Assembly: GCA_024222295.1 (NCBI GenBank)
Contig: JAAEPF010000033.1
Coordinates: 157,691 to 221,690 of the forward strand
From: Actinomycetes bacterium
GTDB lineage: Bacteria; Actinomycetota; Acidimicrobiia; Acidimicrobiales; Microtrichaceae
Length of the DNA stretch: 64,000 bases
Direction of reading: 5' to 3'
A program made the translations under genes and the position numbers. The notes under the pieces are model-generated. The model did not search any database and was not told the origin of the DNA. It saw only the letters and a program-made list of their open reading frames with translations. Positions 8,562 to 17,081 of the stretch are shown here, piece by piece; within the stretch, counting starts at the first letter, position 1, and every line of letters begins with the position of its first letter.

Positions 8562-9520
8562 GATCGGGATCCCTCGTTTCGGATTCGCGGGTCGACGGCG
8601 GTGTAGAGCAGATCGACTCCGAAGTTCACAAGTACGTAGATGATGGCGACGATCGCCACGAGCGACTGGAAGGCGACGATCTGACGCTGCCCGATGGCCT
8701 CCTGCATCATGAACCCGACGCCCGGAATCTGGAACAGCACCTCCACGATCAGGGCACCGCCGATCAGGGTACCGACGTTGAGGCCGGCCACGGTCAGAAG
8801 CGTGAGCGAGCTGGGCCGCAGCGCGTGCCGAAAGAGGATCCGCTTGGGGCGCATGCCCTTGGCCTTGGCCAGCAGGATGAAGTCCTGCTGGAGTGTGGCG
8901 ATCATGTCGGAGCGCAGCAGCCGCATGTAGACGGCGATCTGCCCGACGGCGAGGGTGATGCAGGGCAACACCATCTGGCGGAAGTGCTCGACGGGGTCTT
9001 CCGATATCGGCGTGTAGCCGGAGGTGGGTAACAACTTCCAGCGCACGCCCAGGTAGTACTGCAACACGAGCGCGAGGGCAAAGTTCGGGATGGCCAGCAT
9101 CGCGAATGCGGTGGTGTTGCTCATCCTGTCGAAGAAGGTGTCCTTCTTCGCGGCAGCGAACACGCCCACGGGTATCGCGATCAGCAACGCCAGGATCTGT
9201 GAATAGACCACCAGCTGCGCAGACTTGGGGAACGCCTGTCCGAGGCGTTCGGAGACGGGCCGGCTGGAGGACACCGTGTAGTAGTTGCCGAGGTCCCCGG
9301 TCACGAAACCACCGAGCCAGGTGCTGTAGCGGGCGATGAACGGACGGTCCAGCTCGAGGTCCTCACGAACCGACTCGCGCTGCTCATCACTGCCGAAGGG
9401 CACCAGAACCTCCACGGGGTCGCCGGGGAGGAGCTCAAGGAGAAACGCGGAGAACAGGGTCACGGCCAACACCGTGACGATCAGCTGGGCGAGCTTCTTG
9501 AGCAGGGATGCCCCGCTCAC
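8558..9520 (-). CDS. Peptide/nickel ABC transporter permease (DppB/OppB type)
   Basis: This is a membrane permease of 320 residues that pairs with the DppC-type subunit. Features include the N-terminal helix followed by the LLPGDPVEVL segment, a large periplasmic loop, the coupling-loop motif LLAKAKGM and the C-terminal FGVDLLYTAVDPRIR that ends most DppB proteins. It starts with GTG at 9520, 34 nt after the stop of the nearest binding-protein gene, so it probably shares the binding-protein transcript. Confidence 0.94.
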   Translation of the reverse strand: MSGASLLKKLAQLIVTVLAVTLFSAFLLELLPGDPVEVLVPFGSDEQRESVREDLELDRPFIARYSTWLGGFVTGDLGNYYTVSSSRPVSERLGQAFPKSAQLVVYSQILALLIAIPVGVFAAAKKDTFFDRMSNTTAFAMLAIPNFALALVLQYYLGVRWKLLPTSGYTPISEDPVEHFRQMVLPCITLAVGQIAVYMRLLRSDMIATLQQDFILLAKAKGMRPKRILFRHALRPSSLTLLTVAGLNVGTLIGGALIVEVLFQIPGVGFMMQEAIGQRQIVAFQSLVAIVAIIYVLVNFGVDLLYTAVDPRIRNEGSRS

Positions 9521-9554
9521 CTGTTCGCCTCCGCTCCCGCTCCCGCCGACAGGG

Positions 9555-11219
9555 TCACTGGGTGATCCAGATACCGCTCACCGGGTGGCCTCCGCCAAGG
9601 CCCTGGAAAGGACTGGTCCCATCGGGCAGCTGTGGACCGAGTATCCCGCTGACGTCGTCGCCCGTGCCGATGGTCCATGCCGACCAATTGGTCCAGACGT
9701 TCCAGACCTGCTCGGCGAAGCGCTTGTTCAGATCCTCGTAGATGGTCTTGCGGACTGCTGGGTCGGATTCGCTGCGCCCCTGATCGAGCAGGGCATCGAT
9801 CTCAGGGTCCGAGAACTTGCCGAAGTTCACCGGTGAGCCCCCGTACCACCAGTTGTACTGGGTGTCGGGGTCACCGCCGGGGTGGTTCCGCCAGTAGATG
9901 GCCTGCCAGTCGTCCCCGAGGGCGGTGTTGATGAGCTGTGCCTGCTCGATCGGCTGCACGTTCACCTCGACGCCCACCTGATCCAAGGCCTCCTGGATGA
10001 AGCTGACTATCTGCACGGTGGTGCCACTGTTTGCCGACGTGATCGTGAACTCGAGGGGCGAACCGGTCTCCTGCTCGTAGGCGGCGACCAGTTCGGCAGC
10101 TGCCTCGGGATCGTATTGCGGGTATCCGGTGTCCTCCAGGTAGCCGAGATTGCCGGGAGCAAACGGGCCGCTGGCCATCTCCATGACATCGAGGTACAAC
10201 ACCGATCGCATCTCGTCACGGTCGAGCGCCGCCGCAACCGCCTTGCGGGCGGTGGGGTTGTCGAACGGCGGCTTCGACGCGTTCAGCATGACGTACGAGG
10301 TCTCCTCGAACATTCCGGTGTTGACGTTGCCGAGAGCGCCAGATTCAGCCTGGGCACGGATCTGATCGATAGAGCTGGCGTCGTTGGTGTGCATCGCCTG
10401 AAGAGCACCTGACTCGAGCGAGTTGAGACGTGCCGACTCTTCGACGAAGGGCCGGTACTCGATCCGGTCCAGGTAGGGGAGCTGGTTGCCCGCGTCATCG
10501 GTCTGCCAGTAGTCAGGATTCTTGGTCGCAGTGAGGCGGTCATTGACCACCCACTCCTCCAACATGAACGGCCCCGTCCCGATCAGGTTGGTGTCGCAGG
10601 TATCGGGGTCGTCGAGCTGCGCCTGGCCGACGATGCCGATCCTGCCGTTGCCGTAGAGCGAGGCAGGCAGCGCTGGCCATGGGACGGAGGTCGTCACGGT
10701 GAGCGTGAGATCGTCGACGACGTCCACTGACTCGATGTCCTCGAAGACGAACACGAACAACAACGGCGCCCGGCCCTCGTACTGGCCCCGGTATGCATCG
10801 AGGTTGTTCTTCACGACCTCGGCTGTGAGCGGCGTTCCGTCGTGGAAGGTGATTCCATCGCGCAGCTTGATGGTCCACTGGGTGAAGTCCTCGTTGGGCT
10901 CGACCGACTCAGCCAGGAACGGCACGTACTCGTCGTCCTCGTTCGGGGCCGTGAGCGTGTCATAGATCGTTCGGGCGACCTGGATGCCCGAGATCGCAAG
11001 CTGGGCCTCGGGTAGGCACCAACCGCCCGAGGTCTCGGCCTCCAGACCGTAGACGAGGTCGCCACCGGCCACCGGGGTGCCGGCGGCCGCGCCGTCTGAC
11101 CCATCGCTGTCAGTGCTTGCCTCGTCGGAGTCACCTCCTCCGCAGGCAGCACCCAGCAGCGCAACCGCCGCAAGGACCCCCACTGCCGTGATCCGACTGC
11201 GTCCAGTGATTCGTGTCAT
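9555..11219 (-). CDS. ABC transporter substrate-binding lipoprotein, family 5 (copy 1)
   Basis: This extracytoplasmic binding protein for the importer has 554 residues. It has an N-terminal signal peptide ending in a lipobox (LLGAAC) followed by a Gly/Asp/Ser-rich linker, so it should be anchored in the outer leaflet of the membrane as a lipoprotein. The SBP_bac_5 fold is clear from the LVYGLEAET, LRDGITFHDGTPLTAEVV and DEMRSVLYLD regions. The start at 11219 is preceded by GGGGAG at a good distance; the longer frame to 11264 adds a non-signal extension. It is one of three tandem paralogues and lies nearest the permease genes. Confidence 0.92.
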   Translation of the reverse strand: MTRITGRSRITAVGVLAAVALLGAACGGGDSDEASTDSDGSDGAAAGTPVAGGDLVYGLEAETSGGWCLPEAQLAISGIQVARTIYDTLTAPNEDDEYVPFLAESVEPNEDFTQWTIKLRDGITFHDGTPLTAEVVKNNLDAYRGQYEGRAPLLFVFVFEDIESVDVVDDLTLTVTTSVPWPALPASLYGNGRIGIVGQAQLDDPDTCDTNLIGTGPFMLEEWVVNDRLTATKNPDYWQTDDAGNQLPYLDRIEYRPFVEESARLNSLESGALQAMHTNDASSIDQIRAQAESGALGNVNTGMFEETSYVMLNASKPPFDNPTARKAVAAALDRDEMRSVLYLDVMEMASGPFAPGNLGYLEDTGYPQYDPEAAAELVAAYEQETGSPLEFTITSANSGTTVQIVSFIQEALDQVGVEVNVQPIEQAQLINTALGDDWQAIYWRNHPGGDPDTQYNWWYGGSPVNFGKFSDPEIDALLDQGRSESDPAVRKTIYEDLNKRFAEQVWNVWTNWSAWTIGTGDDVSGILGPQLPDGTSPFQGLGGGHPVSGIWITQ

Positions 11220-11307
11220 CGACGGTCTCCCCGCTAGGACAGGCGAACAGCCAATTCTTGCCACTCGCGAGGCGTTACATTAGTCACACTGCGGGCCCGG
11301 CGGGGGT

Positions 11308-11326
11308 AGGCCGGTGCTGCCGGCCT
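11308..11326. terminator. Intergenic stem-loop between two binding-protein genes
   Basis: The arms AGGCCGG and CCGGCCT are perfectly complementary over 7 bp with a 5-nt loop. It lies in the 213-nt gap between binding-protein copies 2 and 1. No T-run follows on the minus strand, so it may act as a partial terminator or as an mRNA-stabilising hairpin that sets relative expression of the copies. The rest of this gap contains nothing else recognisable apart from a TAATGT element on the minus strand near 11280. Confidence 0.35.
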
Positions 11327-11432
11327 TCGGGACCTACTGCTCGCCGTGGCGATGACCTCTGCGATCCAGCCACGTCCGTGAGGACCGGCGCGGCCGCGCA
11401 GACTGCCAAGGGGCCGAGGGTGCGCCAGAGAG

Positions 11433-13109
11433 TCAGCCCGCCAGCCAGGTTCCGGCCAGGCTGTGGCCGCCCGCCAGGCCCGCGAACGGAGCCGACCCGT
11501 CCGGATTGGATGGACCCGCGATGCCGTTCACATCCGGCGCCGTGGCAATCGTCCACTCAGTCCAGTTGAGCCACAGGTTGTAGAACTCCTTCGCGAACTC
11601 GCGGTTGATCTCCTCGTAGACCTCCTTGCGGCGGGCCTCGTCGGTAGTCGAGCGGCCTTCGTCGAGAAGGGCGTTGATCTCCGGATCGTTGAATTTGCCG
11701 AAGTTGGTCGGAGCACCGCCGTACCACCACACGTACTGGCTGTCGGGGTCACCCCCGGGGTGGTTGCGGAACGCGACGGCCTCGTAGTCGCCGGCGATTG
11801 CCCGGCTGATCATGGCCGCCTGCTCGACGGTCTCCACATTGATGGTCACACCTACGGCCTCGCCCTGCTCCTGGAGCAGTTGCGCGGTCTGGATGATCTC
11901 CTGGGTGTTGGGGACGGTGAGGGTGAACTCGAGAGGCTGGCCGGTCTCGGCCGCGTACTGCTCGGCGAGCTCGCGCGCCCGGTCCGCGTCGTAGGCAGGC
12001 CAGCCGGTGTCATCCAGGTAGCCGATCTCACCGGGGCCGAAGGGACCGTTGGCGATCTCGAACATGTCCAGGTTGATGATCTCGTTGACCTGCTCGCGGT
12101 TGAATGCGAGCGCCGCCGCCTCGCGGGCCAACGGGTTGTCGAACGGGGGCTTGGACGCGTTGAGCAGTCCGTATGCGACCTCCGGGTACTCACCGGAGGT
12201 GAAGAGCGACACGGCCCCTGCATCCTGTTCGGCGAGCAGTGTCTCGAGCTGGATCGCCGACGATGTGTGCAGTGCCGACGCCTGGCCCGAGAGAAGGGCG
12301 TTGGTCCGCGCCGCGCCCTCGGGGAAGGGCCGGAATGTGACCGAGTCGAGGTAGGGAAGCTGGTTGCCGTCGGCGTCAGTCGCCCAGTACTCCGGGTTGC
12401 GCGAGGCGGTGAGGAAGTCGTTCACGACCCACTCGTCGAGCATGAAGGGGCCGGTGCCGATCAGGTTCTTGTCGCAGTTGTCGGGATCGTCGAGCTGGGC
12501 CTGTGCCATGATCCCGACACGGCCGGTGTAGTAGAGCGCCGCCGGCAGCGACGGCCATGGCACCTTCGTCGTGATGGTCACGGTCGAGTCGTCGACGACC
12601 GTCACATCGGCGATGTTGTCATAGGCGAAACGGAGCAGCAGTGGAGTGCGGCCCGGGTACTCGCCGCGCCAGGAATCGATGTTGTTCTTGACGACCTCGG
12701 CGGTGAGCGGCGAGCCGTCGTGGAAGGTCACGCCGTCGCGGACCTTCACGGTCCACTGGGTCAGGTCCTCGTTGGGCTCCACCGACTCGGCGAGGAACGG
12801 GACGTAGTCACCGTTCTCGTCGGGGATCGTAAGCGTGTCATAGATGGAGCGGGCGACCTGGATGCCGGAGATGGCCAGCTGGGTCTCGGGCAGGCACCAG
12901 CCGCCGGAGCTCTCGGCCTCCAGCGCATAGACGAGCTCACCTCCGTACTGGGGTGGGCCAGCGTCGGTGCCGTCGCCGCCGGACCCGCTCGCGTCGCCGT
13001 CGCCGGCTGAGGAGCCGTCGTCGCCGCCACCGCACGCGGCTGCCCCCATGGCGACAGCCGCCGCCACCGCAAGCACCTTGATGGTGAGCTTCCGCCTGAT
13101 CATCTGCAT
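11433..13109 (-). CDS. ABC transporter substrate-binding lipoprotein, family 5 (copy 2)
   Basis: This is a 558-residue paralogue of copy 1. The signal peptide ends in the lipobox MGAAAC, followed by a long Gly/Asp/Ser linker. Conserved blocks shared with the neighbours include SGGWCLPETQLAISGIQVAR near the mature N-terminus and VWWYGGAPTNFGKFNDPEI near the C-terminus. The ATG at 13109 is preceded by a G-rich ribosome site; the open frame to 13343 upstream is not signal-like. It is 73 nt downstream of copy 3 and 213 nt upstream of copy 1, in one direction with the permeases. Confidence 0.92.
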   Translation of the reverse strand: MQMIRRKLTIKVLAVAAAVAMGAAACGGGDDGSSAGDGDASGSGGDGTDAGPPQYGGELVYALEAESSGGWCLPETQLAISGIQVARSIYDTLTIPDENGDYVPFLAESVEPNEDLTQWTVKVRDGVTFHDGSPLTAEVVKNNIDSWRGEYPGRTPLLLRFAYDNIADVTVVDDSTVTITTKVPWPSLPAALYYTGRVGIMAQAQLDDPDNCDKNLIGTGPFMLDEWVVNDFLTASRNPEYWATDADGNQLPYLDSVTFRPFPEGAARTNALLSGQASALHTSSAIQLETLLAEQDAGAVSLFTSGEYPEVAYGLLNASKPPFDNPLAREAAALAFNREQVNEIINLDMFEIANGPFGPGEIGYLDDTGWPAYDADRARELAEQYAAETGQPLEFTLTVPNTQEIIQTAQLLQEQGEAVGVTINVETVEQAAMISRAIAGDYEAVAFRNHPGGDPDSQYVWWYGGAPTNFGKFNDPEINALLDEGRSTTDEARRKEVYEEINREFAKEFYNLWLNWTEWTIATAPDVNGIAGPSNPDGSAPFAGLAGGHSLAGTWLAG

Positions 13110-13182
13110 TGGTCCCCCCGCGCGTCTGCGCCGGTCGTCTCGTTGTGGCGAACTGGTGTCGTTAAGCGAATCTGTAGCAGAG

Positions 13183-14838
13183 CTATTCGGTGTAGTGCAG
13201 TCCGACCGTCGCGTGGCCGGTCGACAGTCCCAGGCCTGGCTGCTGCCCGTCGGGCAGCGTTGGGCCGAGGATCCCGGAAATGTCGGGCTGCGAGGCGATG
13301 GTCCACTGGACCCAGTCGGTCCACAGGAAGTGGCTGCCCTCATTGAGCTTCCTGTTGACCTCCTCGTAGATCTCCAGCGCCCTTGCCTCGTCCAACTCGG
13401 AGCGGCCCTCGTTCAGCAGCGCATCGATCTCGGGGCTGTTCATGCGGGGGAAGTTGACCGGAGAGTCCGAGATCCACCACACGTAGTTTCCGTCGGGAGT
13501 GCCGGCCGGGAAGTTGCGGAACGCCATCATGTCCCACTCGGTGCCGAGGGCCTCCGATATGAGCGTCGCCTGCTCGCGGGTCTGCATGTTGACCTTCATC
13601 CCGGCCGCCTCGAACTGCTGCTGGTTGAACGACGCTGACCGGATGCTCTCCTCGTCGTTGCCGTGCAGGTAGCTGAAGTCGAGCGGCTGGCCGGTGCGGG
13701 CCTCGTAGTCCGCCACGAGTTCCTTTGCCTTCTCGAGGTCGTATTCGGGCCAGCCCGAGTCCTCGAGGTATCCCGGTGCCCCCGGCGGGAAGGGCCCGTT
13801 GGCCTGGCCGAACAGGTTGAAGGTGACCACTTCGTCGCGGGTTTCCTGGTCCATCGCCAGGATCGCCGCTTCACGGGCGCCCTGGTCGTCGAAGGGGGGG
13901 CGGGCGTGGTTGAACATGAGGTTGTTGACCTCGGCGTTGACCGTGGTCTGGTAGAGCGACACGGACCCTGCCTCGGCCTCCTCGTTGAGGTTCTCGGTGG
14001 CCGGCGCCGCAGCCGTCATGATCACGTCGTACTCGCCGGCGAGGAGCCCGTTGACACGGACCTGGCTGTCGGGCACGGGCACGAACGTCAGCGAGTCGAG
14101 GTACGGGAGCTGGTTGCCGTCATCGTCGGTGGCCCAGTAGTCCTCGTTGCGGGTGGTGACCATCTTGTCGTTGATGACCCACTCCTCGAGCTTGAACGGT
14201 CCGGTGCCGATCAGGTTCTTGTCGCAGTTGTCGGGGTCATCGAGCTGTGCCTGTCCCATGATCCCGAGTCGACTGCCGCCGTACAGGTAGGCGGGGAAGG
14301 CCGGCCACGGCACCTTCGTCGTGATCTCCACCGTGAGGTCGTCGACGATCTCCACGGTGTCGATCGGCTCGAGCACGAACACGCCGAACAGCGACGGGCG
14401 GGCAGGGTACCGGCCGAGCCAGGCGTCGATGTTGTTCTTGAGCACCGTGGAGTCGAGGTCGGTGCCGTCGTGGAACTTGACGTCTTCGCGCAGCTTCAGC
14501 GTCCAGCTGTCAGCCGTGTCGTTCGACTCCAGGGACTCCAGCAGGTAGGGAGCGAAGCCGCCCCCCTCCGCGGGAACCGTGAGCAGGTCGTAGATGGACC
14601 GGGTGACCATCATGCCCGAGATCGCCAGTTGGGAATCCGAGAAACAGAATCCGCCCGAGGTCTCGGCCTCGAGCGCGTAGACCATGTCGCCGCCGGTCTT
14701 GATGGCCCCGGAGACGTCGGTGGACTCGCCGCCGGTCTCTTCGTCGCCACCGCTGCTGCAGGCGCCGGCCACGAGCGCCAACGCGGCAACAAGTGTGGCG
14801 ACCAGCTTCAGGCTGCCGTTCGTCCGGATCGCTGACAC
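13183..14838 (-). CDS. ABC transporter substrate-binding lipoprotein, family 5 (copy 3)
   Basis: This is a 551-residue paralogue and probably the first gene of the transporter operon. The signal peptide ends in ALVAGAC, a lipobox, followed by a Ser/Gly/Glu linker. It is the most diverged copy: the conserved block reads SGGFCFSDSQLAISGMMVTR, and the ligand-region block reads VWWISDSPVNFPRMNSPEI. The GTG at 14838 is chosen because AGGGGG lies about 10 nt upstream; the ATG at 14877 would include that site in coding sequence. Divergence in the binding lobes suggests a ligand different from copies 1 and 2. Confidence 0.92.
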   Translation of the reverse strand: MSAIRTNGSLKLVATLVAALALVAGACSSGGDEETGGESTDVSGAIKTGGDMVYALEAETSGGFCFSDSQLAISGMMVTRSIYDLLTVPAEGGGFAPYLLESLESNDTADSWTLKLREDVKFHDGTDLDSTVLKNNIDAWLGRYPARPSLFGVFVLEPIDTVEIVDDLTVEITTKVPWPAFPAYLYGGSRLGIMGQAQLDDPDNCDKNLIGTGPFKLEEWVINDKMVTTRNEDYWATDDDGNQLPYLDSLTFVPVPDSQVRVNGLLAGEYDVIMTAAAPATENLNEEAEAGSVSLYQTTVNAEVNNLMFNHARPPFDDQGAREAAILAMDQETRDEVVTFNLFGQANGPFPPGAPGYLEDSGWPEYDLEKAKELVADYEARTGQPLDFSYLHGNDEESIRSASFNQQQFEAAGMKVNMQTREQATLISEALGTEWDMMAFRNFPAGTPDGNYVWWISDSPVNFPRMNSPEIDALLNEGRSELDEARALEIYEEVNRKLNEGSHFLWTDWVQWTIASQPDISGILGPTLPDGQQPGLGLSTGHATVGLHYTE

Positions 14839-14917
14839 GTTGCATCCACCCCCTGTGGTTGCCCGGTCGCGCCGCAATTCAGCCGCCCGGTAGGTGGCGA
14901 CTGTAGACCGCCGTGAC

Positions 14918-15748
14918 CTACCAGGTGCCCCGAGACTCCAACACGCTTCTCAGGACACTCGGTCGGTCGGTCATGATGCCGTCCACCCCGAGGTCGAGCA
15001 GGCGGTGCATCTCCGCGGGGTCGTCGATGGTCCAGACGTGCACCTGCGCGCCACGCGCATGCGCGGCGCCGATGAAACGGCGGGTCACCACCTCGACTCC
15101 CTTGTGGCGCACCGGCACCTGCACGCATTGATATGGCGGAGTCGACCGCGGACGCCTGTCAGGTCCCCCGGGCAGCCTGGACGCCGCGACGAGCCTCCCT
15201 GTTTCGCGGGGGCTCGCCGAAGTGCAGACATGGGGCCCCAGCGCCTCGCGTATGCGAATCAGTCGGTCCTCGGAGAAGGCGCCGATGCAAACGCGCTCGA
15301 GGGCGTCATGGCGCACGAGGACCCGCATGAGCGAGTCCACCACGGCATCGGACTTGGGGTCGATGTTGACCTTGCGGTCCGGGAACGCCTCCAGCAGTTC
15401 CTCGAAGGTGGGAATCGGCTCGGTGCCTCCCAGGCGTGCTGCGCGGATCTCGGGCCAGGTCATCTCGGCGATCAGTCCGTCGACATCGGCCACACGGCCC
15501 AACGACTCGTCGTGGGTAGCCACGACGACCCCATCCGCGCTCAGGTGCACGTCGGTTTCGAGGTAGACGAAGCCCACCTCCACCGCCGCCGCGAAGGCGG
15601 CCAGGCTGTTCTCGGGCGCAGACTCCGTACCGCCCCGGTGGGCGAAGGGGAGCGGCGCATGGTGTTCGAGGAAGGGGTGGCGGGCCGGTCGCCCGGCGAG
15701 TCGACTGTGTGCGATCCGGCGATGGTACCGATCCGCGGCCGCCGCCAC
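14918..15748 (-). CDS. Glycerophosphodiester phosphodiesterase family protein
   Basis: It hydrolyses glycerophosphodiesters to glycerol-3-phosphate and an alcohol. HRGG followed by PENSLAAF, the YLETDVHLSADGV stretch and THDESLGR form the N-terminal metal and catalytic region of the GDPD TIM barrel, and HVWTIDDPAEMHRLLDLGVDGIMTDRP is the classic C-terminal block. No signal peptide is evident, so a cytoplasmic location is likely. The start is uncertain: the GTG at 15748 is the only ATG or GTG near the domain and gives 276 residues; the open frame to 15934 runs antisense through the divergent dehydrogenase. A TetR-type palindrome lies 5 nt upstream. Confidence 0.85.
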   Translation of the reverse strand: MAAAADRYHRRIAHSRLAGRPARHPFLEHHAPLPFAHRGGTESAPENSLAAFAAAVEVGFVYLETDVHLSADGVVVATHDESLGRVADVDGLIAEMTWPEIRAARLGGTEPIPTFEELLEAFPDRKVNIDPKSDAVVDSLMRVLVRHDALERVCIGAFSEDRLIRIREALGPHVCTSASPRETGRLVAASRLPGGPDRRPRSTPPYQCVQVPVRHKGVEVVTRRFIGAAHARGAQVHVWTIDDPAEMHRLLDLGVDGIMTDRPSVLRSVLESRGTW

Positions 15749-15752
15749 TTGT

Positions 15753-15770
15753 CTTGACCGGTCGGTCAAG
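15753..15770. promoter_or_regulatory. TetR-type operator palindrome
   Basis: The 18-nt sequence CTTGACCGGTCGGTCAAG is an inverted repeat with 8-bp perfect arms around a central GT. Such GACCGGTCGGTC cores are typical of actinobacterial TetR/AcrR operators. It lies between the divergent phosphodiesterase and acyl-CoA dehydrogenase genes, immediately before a TACGGT box at 15771-15776 that could be the -10 of the dehydrogenase, so a bound repressor would block that promoter. No TetR gene is in the window. Confidence 0.6.
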
Positions 15771-15799
15771 TACGGTCGGGGAGAACGAAGGGGGCTGCG

Positions 15800-16984
15800 A
15801 TGACCGATACGACGGCCGACGAGCAGATGGTGGCAGAGGCCACCGCGGAACTGATCGCGAAACACGACCCGAAGGCGACACCTGAACAGGCCTTCCTGGA
15901 GGCGCAGTACGACGCCGGGCTCGCCTGGGTGCACTTTCCGGTCGGCGAGGGTGGCCTCGACGTGTCACCGAAGCTGCAGCGAAACGTGTTGCGGTCGATC
16001 TCGTCGGCGGGCGGACCCATCGGTGGCATGGCCAACCCAATCGGTTACGGCATGTGCGGCCCCGCGGTGCAGGTGCATGGCAGCGCCGAGCAGAAGCAGA
16101 TGCTGCGGCCGCTGTTCTCCAACGAGCACATCTGGTGCCAGCTCTTCTCGGAGCCCGGCGCCGGCTCGGACGTGGCTTCACTGGCGTGCAAGGCCGAGCG
16201 CGACGGCGACGAGTGGATCATCAACGGCCAGAAGGTCTGGACCACGCTTGCGCACATCTCGAGCTACGGCCTGCTGATCGCCCGAACCGACCCCGACGTG
16301 CCAAAGCACCGCGGAATCACGGCCTTCATCGTCGACATGCACGCAGACGGCGTCGAGACCCGGCCCCTGCGGCAGATGACAGGTGACGCCGAATTCAACG
16401 AGGTCTACTTCACCGACGCACGTGTCCCCGACAGCATGCGCCTCGACGACACGGGTCGCGGCTGGGCGGTGTCCATCACCACGCTGATGAACGAGCGCGT
16501 GTCGATCGGTGGCGGCACCCCACCGCGCGGCTCGGGACCCATCGCTGATCTCGTCGACGCCTGGCAGACCTGCGGATCATCGGATCCCGTCAGCCGCGAC
16601 AAGGTCATGCGGCTGTGGGTCGACGCCGAGGTGAGTCGTCTCACCAACCTGCGCGCCGCCGCCAACCGTCGCTCCGGCACTCCCGGGCCCGAGGGGTCGG
16701 TCGCGAAACTGGCGATGGCCGAACTCAACAAGTCGATCTACGAGGCGGTCGTGGACCTGATGGGTCCTGCCGGCATGACATACGCCTCCTATGAGGACCA
16801 CCCGACCAAGGGCGGCCTGTTCGGCGAGGACCAGCAGGAGAACTTCCTGCGTGCCCGTGCCAACTCCATCGAGGGCGGCACCTCGGAGGTGCTCAAGAAC
16901 ATCCTCGGCGAGCGCGTGCTGGGCCTGCCCGGTGACGTGCGTGTCGACAAGGAGCTTCCCTGGGCCGAGGTGCCGCGCAGCTGA
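15800..16984 (+). CDS. Acyl-CoA dehydrogenase
   Basis: This is a FAD-dependent alpha,beta-dehydrogenase of acyl-CoA thioesters, 394 residues, full length for the family. The flavin-binding LFSEPGAGSD and KVWTT segments in the middle domain are diagnostic, and the C-terminal IEGGTSEVLKNILGERVLGLP block is typical. A GAAGGGGG ribosome site precedes the ATG. Its promoter region carries the palindrome at 15753-15770, so substrate-induced derepression is likely. Chain-length preference cannot be read; with the FadD gene at 1.6 kb it may serve fatty acid, steroid or branched-acid catabolism. Confidence 0.92.
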   Translation: MTDTTADEQMVAEATAELIAKHDPKATPEQAFLEAQYDAGLAWVHFPVGEGGLDVSPKLQRNVLRSISSAGGPIGGMANPIGYGMCGPAVQVHGSAEQKQMLRPLFSNEHIWCQLFSEPGAGSDVASLACKAERDGDEWIINGQKVWTTLAHISSYGLLIARTDPDVPKHRGITAFIVDMHADGVETRPLRQMTGDAEFNEVYFTDARVPDSMRLDDTGRGWAVSITTLMNERVSIGGGTPPRGSGPIADLVDAWQTCGSSDPVSRDKVMRLWVDAEVSRLTNLRAAANRRSGTPGPEGSVAKLAMAELNKSIYEAVVDLMGPAGMTYASYEDHPTKGGLFGEDQQENFLRARANSIEGGTSEVLKNILGERVLGLPGDVRVDKELPWAEVPRS

Positions 16985-17068
16985 TCGGCGGGCCTGCCAC
17001 GTCCGCGGCATGAGCAGCCGGCCGGCTCGGCCCCAGGGGGGCTGTACGGCTTGAGCGGCTCCAGCCAA

Positions 17069-17074
17069 TACCGT
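17069..17074 (+). promoter_or_regulatory. Putative -10 box of pyk, leaderless
   Basis: TACCGT lies 7 nt before the ATG at 17082. This spacing would start transcription at or next to the start codon, and it favours 17082 over the GTG at 17073. Confidence 0.45.
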
Positions 17075-17081
17075 GGAGGCC

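Noticed and set aside
6544-8643. Very long plus-strand open frame antisense to the ABC permease and ATPase genes
   Set aside because: High GC gives long shadow frames; the minus-strand genes have unmistakable ABC motifs.
11284-11556. Possible small minus-strand gene between binding-protein copies
   Set aside because: It overlaps the 3' end of copy 2, has no ribosome site, and its sequence is Arg/Gly/Pro-rich without motifs.
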